From contig CAZLUP010000016.1 of NCBI GenBank assembly GCA_964562685.1, forward strand, positions 1 to 64,000: a DNA stretch of 64,000 nucleotides. The letters run 5' to 3'. The translations under genes and the position numbers were made by a program. Each line of letters opens with the position of its first letter. The first letter of the stretch is position 1. This document shows, piece after piece, positions 17,169 through 25,716 of this stretch. This DNA is from Stanieria sp964562685. Lineage in GTDB: Bacteria; Cyanobacteriota; Cyanobacteriia; Cyanobacteriales; Xenococcaceae. The notes under the pieces are model-generated. The model was given only the letters and a program-made list of their open reading frames with translations, had not been told where the DNA came from and ran no database searches.

Positions 17169-18179
17169 ATGGATAACTTTATTCTTGATCTTCCCAAAGC
17201 AGAATTACATCTTCATATCGAAGGAACATTAGAACCAGAATTAATGTTTTCTCTAGCTGAACGCAATCAAATTAAATTACCTTTCAAGTCGATATCAGAA
17301 GTAAAACAGGCTTATAATTTTAACAATTTACAATCTTTTTTGGATATTTACTATCAAGGCAGTAATGTCTTGCAACAAGAACAAGATTTTTACGATCTTA
17401 CTTGGGCGTATCTGCAAAAAGCTGCCCAACAAAATGTCAGACATACAGAAATATTTTTTGATCCTCAATCTCATACTGATAGAGGCATAGCTTTTGAAAC
17501 AGTATATCAAGGTATTTATCGCGCTTTACAAGACGGTCAAAAAAAATTAGGTATTTCTTTTCAATTAATTTTATGTTTTTTACGCCATCTTAGTGCAGCA
17601 GAAGCATTAAAAACTTTAGCAATGGCACTACCATACAAAGAAACAATGGTTGCAGTGGGTTTAGACTCTTCTGAAAGAAATAACCCTCCATCCAAATTTC
17701 AAGCTGTATTTGATCGAGCTAGAAAAGAAGGATTTTTAACTGTTGCCCATGCAGGAGAAGAAGGATCGCCAGCATATATTTGGGAAGCAATTAATTTACT
17801 TAATGTCTCTCGGATCGATCATGGTGTTCGCAGTATTGAAGATCCCAATTTAATTAAATATTTAGCAGAAAAACAAATTCCTTTAACAGTTTGCCCTATC
17901 TCTAACATTAAGCTAAAAGTTTTTGAAACCATTGAAAAACACAATCTTAAACAATTATTAGATTTGGGTTTATGCGTTACTGTTAATTCTGACGATCCTG
18001 CTTATTTTGGGGGTTATATTGCAGAGAATTATCAAGCAGTTAAAGATGCTTTAAATTTGAACCGAGCAGAACTTTATCAACTAGCTAAAAACTCTTTTCA
18101 AGCTGCTTTTTTACCTTTTAAAACTAAACAATATTTAATTACTGAGTTAGATAATTATTATAAAGAAAAGATTAGTTAA
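17169..18179 (+). CDS. add: adenosine/adenine deaminase family protein, probable adenine deaminase
   Basis: 336 residues of the metal-dependent adenosine deaminase family. Metal ligands visible: AELHLHIEGT (His14, His16), VAHAGEEG (near 197) and NSDDPAYF (near 277), plus RIDHGVR. The segment VGLDSSERNNPPSKF and the CPISNIKLKVF motif resemble the Aah1/PA0148 subgroup, whose tested members act on adenine rather than adenosine; substrate choice here is therefore inference. It produces hypoxanthine (or inosine) and ammonia, which fits its place opposite the nitrogen-releasing argZ. Stands alone before recQ. Confidence 0.85.
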   Translation: MDNFILDLPKAELHLHIEGTLEPELMFSLAERNQIKLPFKSISEVKQAYNFNNLQSFLDIYYQGSNVLQQEQDFYDLTWAYLQKAAQQNVRHTEIFFDPQSHTDRGIAFETVYQGIYRALQDGQKKLGISFQLILCFLRHLSAAEALKTLAMALPYKETMVAVGLDSSERNNPPSKFQAVFDRARKEGFLTVAHAGEEGSPAYIWEAINLLNVSRIDHGVRSIEDPNLIKYLAEKQIPLTVCPISNIKLKVFETIEKHNLKQLLDLGLCVTVNSDDPAYFGGYIAENYQAVKDALNLNRAELYQLAKNSFQAAFLPFKTKQYLITELDNYYKEKIS

Positions 18180-18280
18180 TTTATGATTAAACTAGTTATA
18201 AGCTACCAGTTATCCTGTACACCATTTAGGAATTATGAGTGATGAGGGATGAATCAGCAACAATTAACAATCAATAAATC

Positions 18281-18312
18281 ATCTGTGTGTATCTGCGTTT
18301 ATCCGTGGACAA
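18281..18312 (+). repeat. 32-bp dispersed repeat, copy B
   Basis: ATCTGTGTGT ATCTGCGTTT ATCCGTGGAC plus AA, three 10-base units; the partner of the inverted copy at 10162-10193 (27 of 32 identical). Confidence 0.7.
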
Positions 18313-18313
18313 A

Positions 18314-18383
18314 CAATTAACCATTAATCATTAACAATCAACAAATGACTAATGACAAATGACTAACAACCAATGACAAATGA
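18314..18383 (+). repeat. degenerate heptamer tandem repeat (10 units) ending in the recQ start codon
   Basis: Ten consecutive 7-base units from 18314: CAATTAA, CCATTAA, TCATTAA, CAATCAA, CAAATGA, CTAATGA, CAAATGA, CTAACAA, CCAATGA, CAAATGA. The recQ ATG (18380) lies inside the last unit. The class resembles the STRR sequences of filamentous cyanobacteria. Confidence 0.75.
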
Positions 18384-20503
18384 CTAAACTAGAAAAAGCT
18401 TTAAAACATTACTTTGGTTATGATAGCTTTCGCCCTGGACAAAAAGAAATTATTGAAGAAGCATTAAACAACAAGGATTTACTGATTATTATGCCGACAG
18501 GTGGTGGTAAATCTCTGTGCTTTCAGCTACCAGCTTTACTCAAACCTGGTTTAACCTTGGTTGTTTCCCCTTTAATTGCTTTAATGCAAGATCAAGTAGA
18601 TGCTCTCAAAGACCGAGGCATCGATGCTACTTTTATCAATAGTACCTTAGATTATGAACAAATGCGATCGCGTTATGGAGCAATTCTTCAAGGTAAAATT
18701 AAATTACTTTATGTCGCTCCAGAAAGACTTTTAGCCGAAAAATTTAGCTCTTTTTTAGATAAAATTGCGAACAATATTGGTATTTCTACAATTGCGATCG
18801 ATGAGGCTCATTGTATCTCTGAATGGGGTCATGATTTTCGTCCTGAATATCGTCAGTTAAAACAATTTCGCCAACGTTATCCTCAAGTACCTTTACTTGC
18901 TTTAACAGCCACAGCAACTAAGCGAGTTCAACAAGATATTGTCGAACAATTAGGTTTACAAAATCCTTCAGTTCATCTTAATAGTTTCAATCGTCTCAAT
19001 ATTCATTATCAAGTACAACCAAAACAACAAAGAAGTTATCATCAGCTTCTCCAAGAAATTCGTTCTCAATCTGGTGCAGGAATAATTTATTGTCTAAGTC
19101 GTCGTAATGTCGAAGAAATTGCTTACAAACTTCAACAAGATGGGATCAAAGCTTTACCTTATCATGCAGGGATGACTGACGAAAAAAGAACTATTAATCA
19201 AACTCGTTTTTTACGAGATGATGTACAAGTAATAGTAGCAACAATTGCCTTTGGAATGGGTATTAATAAATCCGATGTTCGCTTTGTTTTTCATTACGAT
19301 TTACCCCGAAGTTTAGAAAATTTCTATCAAGAATCTGGTAGAGCAGGAAGAGATGGAGAAGCAGCTAAATCGATTCTATTTTTTAGTATGGGTGATTGGA
19401 AAAAAATTGATTATTTAATTGAACAAAAAACCGACGAACAAGAACAAAGAATCGCTCGCCAACAGTTAAATCAAGTAATCGATTATGCAGAAGGAATAGA
19501 TTGTCGTCGAACTATTCTGTTACGTTATTTTGGTGAAAGATTTTCAGGTAATTGTGGTCAATGTGATAATTGTTTGAATCCTCATCCTTTAGAAGATTGG
19601 ACTATCGAAGCGCAAAAATTTCTTTCTTGTGTGGCTCGTTGCCAAGAAAAATTTGGCATGATACATATTATTGAAGTGTTAAGAGGTTCGCGCAAAAAGA
19701 AAGTAGAACAATACGGACATCATTTACTTTCTACTTACGGTATTGGTAAAGATAAAACTGAAGATGAATGGAAAATGTTAGCTCGATCTTTACTCAATCA
19801 AGGTTTAGTTGGGCAAAGTAATGACGGCTATCGAATTTTGAAGTTAAATAAACGCAGTTGGGAAATTTTACGCAAACAGCGCACTGTAGAAATTGCTGTT
19901 AAAAATAAGGCAAACTCTCAGACAAAACCTAAAAATAATCCTTATCAAGCTGAAAGAGAAATTCTGTATGAACAATTAAAAAAATTACGCAAACAAATAG
20001 CCGATCTTCATTCTGTTCCTCCTTATATTATTTTTGCCGATTCTAGTTTAAAACTAATGGCACAGTTGCAACCTCAAACTTTAGAAGCATTTGCTTCAAT
20101 TTCTGGAGTTAATGATTATAAACTTCAACAATATGGAGAAGAGTTTATTTCTTTGATCAGAACTTTTTGTCAGCAACAACAATTACCAATTCCTTTACCT
20201 TCCCGCAGCCAAATGACTACTCTCCAGCTACATCATCGAGGATTAACGGTCAGAGAAATTGCAGCCCAAAGAAGTTTAGCTGTTAGTACAGTTAATCAAC
20301 ATCTTAGTGAACTAATTGAACTAAATCAACCAGTAGCAATTAATAAACTAGTCGCTCCAGAAAAGCAAAAAATAATCACTCAAACTTTAGAAAAAATTGG
20401 CACTGATTCATTAAAAACTCTCAAAGAAGCTCTTGGAGATAATTATAGCTATGAGGAAATTCGATTAGTTCGAGCTTGGTATCTTCGCCGAAATCAACTT
20501 TAA
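18380..20503 (+). CDS. recQ: ATP-dependent DNA helicase RecQ
   Basis: 707 residues. Superfamily 2 helicase core with Walker A IMPTGGGKS (residues 37-45), DEAH box AIDEAHCISEWGHD (near 138) and motif VI SGRAGRDG (near 325). The RecQ-Ct zinc site is CRRTILLRYF and CGQCDNC (near 375-400), followed by a winged helix, an HRDC domain (about 530-605) and a C-terminal helix-turn-helix (TVREIAAQRSLAVSTVNQH). RecQ unwinds DNA in recombination repair and fork rescue. Length and domain order are those of cyanobacterial RecQ. The ATG sits in a heptamer repeat with no clear ribosome site, so the exact start is less certain than the identity. Confidence 0.96.
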   Translation: MTKLEKALKHYFGYDSFRPGQKEIIEEALNNKDLLIIMPTGGGKSLCFQLPALLKPGLTLVVSPLIALMQDQVDALKDRGIDATFINSTLDYEQMRSRYGAILQGKIKLLYVAPERLLAEKFSSFLDKIANNIGISTIAIDEAHCISEWGHDFRPEYRQLKQFRQRYPQVPLLALTATATKRVQQDIVEQLGLQNPSVHLNSFNRLNIHYQVQPKQQRSYHQLLQEIRSQSGAGIIYCLSRRNVEEIAYKLQQDGIKALPYHAGMTDEKRTINQTRFLRDDVQVIVATIAFGMGINKSDVRFVFHYDLPRSLENFYQESGRAGRDGEAAKSILFFSMGDWKKIDYLIEQKTDEQEQRIARQQLNQVIDYAEGIDCRRTILLRYFGERFSGNCGQCDNCLNPHPLEDWTIEAQKFLSCVARCQEKFGMIHIIEVLRGSRKKKVEQYGHHLLSTYGIGKDKTEDEWKMLARSLLNQGLVGQSNDGYRILKLNKRSWEILRKQRTVEIAVKNKANSQTKPKNNPYQAEREILYEQLKKLRKQIADLHSVPPYIIFADSSLKLMAQLQPQTLEAFASISGVNDYKLQQYGEEFISLIRTFCQQQQLPIPLPSRSQMTTLQLHHRGLTVREIAAQRSLAVSTVNQHLSELIELNQPVAINKLVAPEKQKIITQTLEKIGTDSLKTLKEALGDNYSYEEIRLVRAWYLRRNQL

Positions 20504-20521
20504 TAGTTATTTTCAAATTTT

Positions 20522-20776
20522 ATGATACAAATAATTATCATAACGATTGCAGTTACACAGTTTAATTTTTTACCATCCGCCTTATCTTTAACCGTAACCA
20601 AACCCAGTATTATTAATTCTTTACAAAAAGATTTTGATGAAGAAAGAAAAAAAACTGAATTTGTTGATGATGGCACTGAAAAAATGCTCAATAAACATAA
20701 AAAATGGTTTGTTTTGATGATTGTAGGTTTTAGTTGGCTGACTTATAAAAGTTTATTTTCTTCACAAAATAAATAA
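20522..20776 (+). CDS. small membrane/exported protein of unknown function
   Basis: 84 codons starting 18 bases after recQ. A hydrophobic N-terminus (MIQIIIITIAVTQFNFLP) could be a signal peptide or anchor, followed by a charged middle (DFDEERKKTEF) and a second hydrophobic helix (KWFVLMIVGFSWLTYKSLF). No family recognised and no clear ribosome site. Close spacing to recQ and two hydrophobic segments favour a real gene over chance, but only moderately. Confidence 0.45.
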   Translation: MIQIIIITIAVTQFNFLPSALSLTVTKPSIINSLQKDFDEERKKTEFVDDGTEKMLNKHKKWFVLMIVGFSWLTYKSLFSSQNK

Positions 20777-20954
20777 ATTACTGAGCTTTTAATTTAAATA
20801 CGATACAAATTACAAAACTGTTAACTTTTAGTCCAAAGTTTATAGTCATTTAAATTTAGAGTGAGACAATTTCGTCTTGCTATGATAGAATTTCAGCCCA
20901 AAAAATGTTTCATTCTTATTTGAAACAACTATAAAATGACTATAGCTTTCCAAT

Positions 20955-20986
20955 AAAAAATAATCCCCTCTGTAACTAGAAGGGAT
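20955..20986 (-). terminator. terminator of the ATP synthase operon
   Basis: Minus-strand reading: ATCCCTTCT AGTTAC AGAGGGGAT stem-loop followed by TATTTTTTATTG. It lies 26 bases after the gamma subunit stop codon. Confidence 0.8.
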
Positions 20987-21011
20987 CGATCTGATTTAAA
21001 TTTTAAGCAGA

Positions 21012-21956
21012 TTACAGAGCATTAGCACCAGCAACCACTTCTAAGAGTTCTTGAGTAATTGCTGCTTGTCTAGCTTTGTTATAAGAAAGAGTCAATGTCC
21101 CAATCAAATCAGAAGCATTATCACTAGCGTTATTCATCGCAGTCATTCTTGCTGCTAATTCACTAGCTGCTGATTCTTGTAATGCTCGTAACAATTGATT
21201 ATTCAGATAAAGCGGTAACAGAGAATCCAAAATTTGAACGGGGTCTTGTTCAAAGATCATATCTTGAGGAAAAGCAGATACTTCGGTAGTAACTTTTTCC
21301 CGTTCTACTTGGAATTCACCACCGCGAGTAGTCAGACGAAAGATTTCATCATCTTTGACTTCTAAACCTTGAGTTGTCAAAGGTAATAAAGTTTGTACAA
21401 CTGGACGAGAACTAATCAAAGAAACGAATTTAGTATAGATCAACTCAACTCGATCTACAGTTTCCGACAAAAACAAAGATAACAATTCATCAGCAATTTG
21501 GGATGCTTCTGCTGCGGTAGGAATCTGCTCTAAACCACTGAATTTGCGATCAATTGGTGCGTTACGATTTTGGAAATATTGAGCAGCTTTACGCCCTACG
21601 ATCACAAAAGTATAATCAATTCCTTCTGCTTTGAGTTCTTTGGCTCTTTGTTCAGCACGACGGATCACGTTAGCATTATAACCACCACAAAGACCGCGAT
21701 CGCCAGTAACCACTAACAATCCTACTTTGTTGACTTCTCTTTGCTTAAATAAAGGTAAGTCAACATCTTCAAATTTTAATCTTCCTTGTAAGTTATAGAG
21801 AACCTGTGCTAAATTGTCTGCAAAAGGACGAGTCGCTGTAACTTGTTCTTGGGCGCGACGTACCTTAGCTGCTGCCACCAAGCGCATAGCTTCAGTAATT
21901 TTCTTGGTGTTTTTAACTGATTGAATGCGATCGCGAATAGCTTTTAAATTAGGCAT
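21012..21956 (-). CDS. atpG: ATP synthase gamma subunit
   Basis: 314 residues; the rotating central shaft of F1. N-terminal RDRIQSVKNTKKITEAMRLVAAAKVRRAQ and C-terminal LTLSYNKARQAAITQELLEVVAGANAL are the two long helices that penetrate the alpha/beta hexamer. The central part includes the extra region (about 195-235) characteristic of cyanobacterial/plastid gamma, without the paired cysteines of the plant redox switch. Last gene of the operon, 146 bases after atpA, with a palindromic repeat in the gap. Often called atpC in cyanobacteria. Confidence 0.97.
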   Translation of the reverse strand: MPNLKAIRDRIQSVKNTKKITEAMRLVAAAKVRRAQEQVTATRPFADNLAQVLYNLQGRLKFEDVDLPLFKQREVNKVGLLVVTGDRGLCGGYNANVIRRAEQRAKELKAEGIDYTFVIVGRKAAQYFQNRNAPIDRKFSGLEQIPTAAEASQIADELLSLFLSETVDRVELIYTKFVSLISSRPVVQTLLPLTTQGLEVKDDEIFRLTTRGGEFQVEREKVTTEVSAFPQDMIFEQDPVQILDSLLPLYLNNQLLRALQESAASELAARMTAMNNASDNASDLIGTLTLSYNKARQAAITQELLEVVAGANAL

Positions 21957-22053
21957 TTCTTTAAACGGTAATTATTAATTAATTACAATATCCGACGACA
22001 AGTAACCAGTAAGGGTCAAGACACAATAGTTCGCATCTCTACCGATAACTAGT

Positions 22054-22082
22054 GTACGGGCAAGGCACTGCCTTGCCTCTAC
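22054..22082. repeat. palindromic repeat between atpA and atpG
   Basis: GTACGGGCAAGGCA C TGCCTTGCCTCTAC: 12 of 14 stem positions pair. It sits inside the operon, between the alpha and gamma genes, where it could form a hairpin in the transcript. Related to repeats at 14589 and 54502. Confidence 0.75.
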
Positions 22083-22102
22083 GGGGTTAGTGATAACTGA
22101 TT

Positions 22103-23620
22103 CTAAGCTGCTGCTAAGAAAGTTTGCTTGTATTCGGAGATAGCTTCTTTGAGAAGATTTTCAGCTTCATCAGTCAATTTCTTCTCAGAACCAATGATTT
22201 CTCCATATTTTGGTTTGCTATTGCTCAGATAATCTCTTAATCCTTTAGCAAAAGCAGTAACTTTATTGACAGGCAGATCGTCAAGATAGCCATTTAAACC
22301 AGCATATACAGTAGCTACTTGTTCAGCTACAGAAAGAGGAGAGTTTTGGGGTTGTTTGAGAACTTCCCGTAAACGTTGTCCGCGAGCTAACTGAGCTTGA
22401 GTGGCAGCATCCAAATCAGAAGCAAACTGAGCAAATGCTTCTAATTCTGCAAACTGAGCCAATTCTAATTTCAGTTTACCAGCTACTTGTTTCATAGCTT
22501 TGGTTTGAGCAGCAGAACCTACCCTACTGACAGAAATACCAGCGTTAATCGCAGGACGGAAACCAGCGTTAAACAAATCAGAAGAAAGGAAGATTTGACC
22601 GTCAGTAATAGAAATTACGTTGGTAGGAATGTAAGCAGAAACGTCACCAGCTTGAGTTTCGATAATTGGTAGTGCAGTCATACTACCACCACCTAATTCA
22701 TCGCTGAGTTTAGCAGCACGTTCTAAAAGACGAGAGTGGAGATAGAAAACGTCTCCAGGATAAGCTTCACGTCCTGGTGGACGACGGAGCAATAATGCCA
22801 TCTGACGATAAGCTTGAGCTTGTTTAGACAAGTCATCGTAGATTACTAAAGTGTGCTTGCCTTTGTACATGAAGTATTCAGCGATCGTAGCACCAGTATA
22901 AGGAGCGAGGTACTGAAGAGTAGCAGGATCGTTAGCATTTGCAGCTACTACGATCGTATAAGCCATCGCACCTTTTTCTTCTAAAGTATTAATTACCTGA
23001 GCTACAGTAGATGCTTTTTGACCGATCGCAATATAAACACAAATTACATCTTCTGATTTCTGGTTAATGATGGTGTCTACTGCTACAGCAGTTTTTCCTG
23101 TTTGGCGATCGCCAATAATTAACTCCCGTTGACCGCGACCAACTGGAATCATTGCGTCGATAGCGGTAATCCCTGTTTGTAGGGGTTCACAGACTGATTT
23201 TCGAGCAATGATCCCTGGTGCCATTGATTCGATCAAACGAGTTTCACCAGTATTAATATCTCCTTTGCCATCGATAGGACGAGCTAAAGCATCAACTACT
23301 CTTCCAATCATAGCTTCTCCTACTGGAATAGAAGCAATTTTACCAGTTGCTTTAACTGTACTACCTTCTTGGATATCGCGACCGTCTCCCATTAATACGG
23401 CACCCACGTTATCTTCTTCTAGGTTAAGAGCGATACCTACTGTACCATCTTCAAATTCTAGAAGTTCCCCTGCCATTGCTTGCTCCAGACCGTAAATCCT
23501 AGCGATACCATCCCCTACCTGGAGGACAGTACCAACGTTAGAAATTTGAACTTCTTGATCGTAGGATTCAATCTGTTGGCGAATAATGCTGCTAATTTCG
23601 TCTGGTCTGATGCTTACCAT
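22103..23620 (-). CDS. atpA: ATP synthase alpha subunit
   Basis: 505 residues, the non-catalytic nucleotide-binding subunit of F1. Walker A GDRQTGKTAVAVD (near 170), the ATP synthase alpha/beta signature (about 363-372, PAINAGISVSRVG) and the start MVSIRPDEISSIIRQQIE are all standard. The length is normal. Preceded by atpH (delta) at 68 bases and followed by atpG. The beta and epsilon subunits are in a separate cluster in cyanobacteria, and neither is found in this window. Confidence 0.98.
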   Translation of the reverse strand: MVSIRPDEISSIIRQQIESYDQEVQISNVGTVLQVGDGIARIYGLEQAMAGELLEFEDGTVGIALNLEEDNVGAVLMGDGRDIQEGSTVKATGKIASIPVGEAMIGRVVDALARPIDGKGDINTGETRLIESMAPGIIARKSVCEPLQTGITAIDAMIPVGRGQRELIIGDRQTGKTAVAVDTIINQKSEDVICVYIAIGQKASTVAQVINTLEEKGAMAYTIVVAANANDPATLQYLAPYTGATIAEYFMYKGKHTLVIYDDLSKQAQAYRQMALLLRRPPGREAYPGDVFYLHSRLLERAAKLSDELGGGSMTALPIIETQAGDVSAYIPTNVISITDGQIFLSSDLFNAGFRPAINAGISVSRVGSAAQTKAMKQVAGKLKLELAQFAELEAFAQFASDLDAATQAQLARGQRLREVLKQPQNSPLSVAEQVATVYAGLNGYLDDLPVNKVTAFAKGLRDYLSNSKPKYGEIIGSEKKLTDEAENLLKEAISEYKQTFLAAA

Positions 23621-23688
23621 ATTCTCTCGTTACTTGTTGATAGTTCTTTGCTGTTTGTTTTTTATTATCAGTTATTCGCTATATACTG

Positions 23689-24240
23689 CTAACTGTTTAA
23701 ACTCATGCTGATTCGACGTAGTTGTCCACGTAAACTAGCATCAATAACTTGAGAGCCTATTTTGATGATAACTCCACCAATTAAACTAGGATCGACGCTA
23801 GTTTTTAACTCAACATTCTGAGCCTTAGAAATTTCCTTGACGCGATCAATAACTGCTTGTTTTTGTGAATCTGTAAGTTCTTTGGCAGCTATAGCTTCTG
23901 CTAAAACAGTTTGATTTAATTTCCGCAATAAACTGAGATATTGCTCTGCTACTTGCTTCAGAAAGATAATGCGACGTTTATCAATCAACAACATCAAAAA
24001 GTTGATTAAATATGGATTTGCGCTATCTCCCATTACTCTGCGTAGCACACTTTTTTTATCTTCTGCTTTGATAATTGGATTGGCAACAAAAGCACTAAAT
24101 TCTTCAGATTCTTCCATCAAGCTAATTAATTGACGGAAACTGTCGCCAAACTGCTCAGTAAGATTATTTTGTTGAGCTACAGACATCAAAGCTTGAGCAT
24201 AAGGTTCGGCAATTTCGCTACTAATTAAAGCTTCACTCAT
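23689..24240 (-). CDS. atpH: ATP synthase delta subunit
   Basis: 183 residues; connects the top of F1 to the peripheral stalk (OSCP homologue). Contains IAEPYAQALMSVAQQNN at the start and the C-terminal signature VDPSLIGGVIIKIGSQVIDASLRGQL. Its start codon shares one base with the end of atpF (24240), indicating translational coupling. Named atpD in some cyanobacterial annotations. Confidence 0.97.
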   Translation of the reverse strand: MSEALISSEIAEPYAQALMSVAQQNNLTEQFGDSFRQLISLMEESEEFSAFVANPIIKAEDKKSVLRRVMGDSANPYLINFLMLLIDKRRIIFLKQVAEQYLSLLRKLNQTVLAEAIAAKELTDSQKQAVIDRVKEISKAQNVELKTSVDPSLIGGVIIKIGSQVIDASLRGQLRRISMSLNS

Positions 24241-24776
24241 TATGATCCTCCCAGTCGAGCAATACTACGGTCTATGAGTTGATGTTGAGTTTCATCATTG
24301 AGAAACTCTCCCAATTGATTTTCTACTCGTCCGAGAGCTAAAGCTGTAATTCTTTGCTTTAATTCAGCGATTGCCCTGTCTTGTTCAGAATTTAAATCCG
24401 CTACTGCCATAGCTTTGATTCGCTCAACTTCTTTTTCTCCTTGAGCCAGAATCGCTTGTTTGGCTTTTTGAGCATTAGCTTCGGCTTCAGAAATAATTTT
24501 GCTAGCTGTAGATTTAGCTTGAGCAAGTTTTTCTTGTTCTTGGGCTAGAGCTTGAGCAGCTTTCCGTTGCTTTTCTTCTGCTTCCCCAATTTTTTGGGCT
24601 ATTTTATTTTTTCGTTCACTTAAAATGTTGCCTACTATTTTACTACCGTAGTAAAACAGTACGCCAGCCAAAATTAAGAGGTTGATTAGGTTAGATTCCA
24701 AAATATCGAAGTTTAACCCAAAACCACCCTCAGCCTCTGAATGTGCTTCTGTTAAAAAAAATAAAGTTTCTATCAT
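24240..24776 (-). CDS. atpF: ATP synthase subunit b
   Basis: 178 residues; peripheral stalk. One membrane span near residues 28-48 (LESNLINLLILAGVLFYYG), preceded by a 20-residue N-terminal region, and then a long charged helix (EEKQRKAAQALAQEQEKLAQ) that pairs with b'. Length and N-terminal extension match the cyanobacterial b subunit as opposed to b'. Adjacent to b' (43 bases) and overlapping atpH by one base. Confidence 0.96.
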   Translation of the reverse strand: MIETLFFLTEAHSEAEGGFGLNFDILESNLINLLILAGVLFYYGSKIVGNILSERKNKIAQKIGEAEEKQRKAAQALAQEQEKLAQAKSTASKIISEAEANAQKAKQAILAQGEKEVERIKAMAVADLNSEQDRAIAELKQRITALALGRVENQLGEFLNDETQHQLIDRSIARLGGS

Positions 24777-24819
24777 ACCTAGTTCTTGCTTTACTTCAGA
24801 TTTTTTCTAGTCCCCTAGG

Positions 24820-25254
24820 CTATGATTTAACTAGCTCTGGTCCGAGAAGTTTTTCTAGGATTTGGCGAGAGAGAACGTCTACTTCTTGTTCTAAGCTCGT
24901 TAAGGCTGCTGCTTTTTGTTGTTGAATCTCTTGAGCAGCTTTTTCTCGTTCTGCCTGAACTTGTTTTTGAGCTTCAGCAGTTTTTTGAGCAATAATTTCT
25001 TTTGCTTCTGCTTGAGCTTTTTCTAAAATAACTTGAGACTCTCGACGAGCTTGAGCTATTTGCTTCTCGTATTCTTTGACTATTTGCTCCGCTTTAGACA
25101 AACGTTCGCGAGCTTCAATTTCGTTCTTGCGAACATAATCATCTCGCTCGTCTAGTACCTTAGTCAGGGGTTTATAGAAAACTGCGTTTAACACAAAGGT
25201 TAAAACTAAGAATTGCACTGCCATCAAAGGCAGAGTCGCATCAAAATCAAACAT
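24820..25254 (-). CDS. atpF2: ATP synthase subunit b'
   Basis: 144 residues; the second peripheral-stalk subunit found only in photosynthetic organisms, where b and b' form a heterodimer. Membrane span at 8-28 (LPLMAVQFLVLTFVLNAVFY), then LDERDDYVRKNEIEARERL and a long coiled coil. No N-terminal extension, as expected. Called atpG in older cyanobacterial naming. Sits between atpE and atpF in the usual order. Confidence 0.96.
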   Translation of the reverse strand: MFDFDATLPLMAVQFLVLTFVLNAVFYKPLTKVLDERDDYVRKNEIEARERLSKAEQIVKEYEKQIAQARRESQVILEKAQAEAKEIIAQKTAEAQKQVQAEREKAAQEIQQQKAAALTSLEQEVDVLSRQILEKLLGPELVKS

Positions 25255-25358
25255 TTTTTATCAAGCCAATCAGAATTGGGACTGTATGCGATTAACACCA
25301 ATACGGATGAAGGCAGGCGCGACGCAGATTCGCTCGCACCTCAACCAGTTACGCAATT

Positions 25359-25598
25359 TTATACGAAGGGGTTAGCAAATAGTAGTACTAAAGCAACTAC
25401 CAAGCCGTAAATGGTAAGAGATTCCATGAACGCTAAAGTTAAAAGTAGAGTACCACGAATTTTTCCTTCAGCTTCGGGCTGACGAGCAATCCCAGCTACT
25501 GCTTGACCAGAAGCGTTTCCTTGACCGATACCAGGACCGATAGCAGCTAAACCAATTGCTAAAGCAGCAGCGATAACAGAAGCAGCGTTAATATCCAT
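25359..25598 (-). CDS. atpE: ATP synthase c subunit (proteolipid)
   Basis: 79 residues forming the membrane rotor ring. Two membrane helices joined by the polar loop ARQPEAEGKIRG. The proton-carrying Glu lies in FMESLTIYGL of the second helix (about residue 59); the sequence pattern is that of proton- rather than sodium-binding rings. Two residues shorter at the N-terminus than the 81-residue form common in cyanobacteria (MDINAASV). Gap of 118 bases to atpB and 104 to atpF2. Confidence 0.97.
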   Translation of the reverse strand: MDINAASVIAAALAIGLAAIGPGIGQGNASGQAVAGIARQPEAEGKIRGTLLLTLAFMESLTIYGLVVALVLLFANPFV

Positions 25599-25716
25599 GA
25601 TGATTCTATTGACCTTTATTTACAAACTACAAAAAATTAATTAGAGAAAGTTTTGTTGTTGAGCAAATTGAATTAGATTAACTCAACCAAAAATCAGTTA
25701 ATCAATGAGGTAAAAG

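Noticed and set aside
25293..25330. GC-richer patch between atpE and atpF2 as a possible promoter or repeat
   Set aside because: No inverted repeat and no recognisable promoter elements; probably normal spacer.
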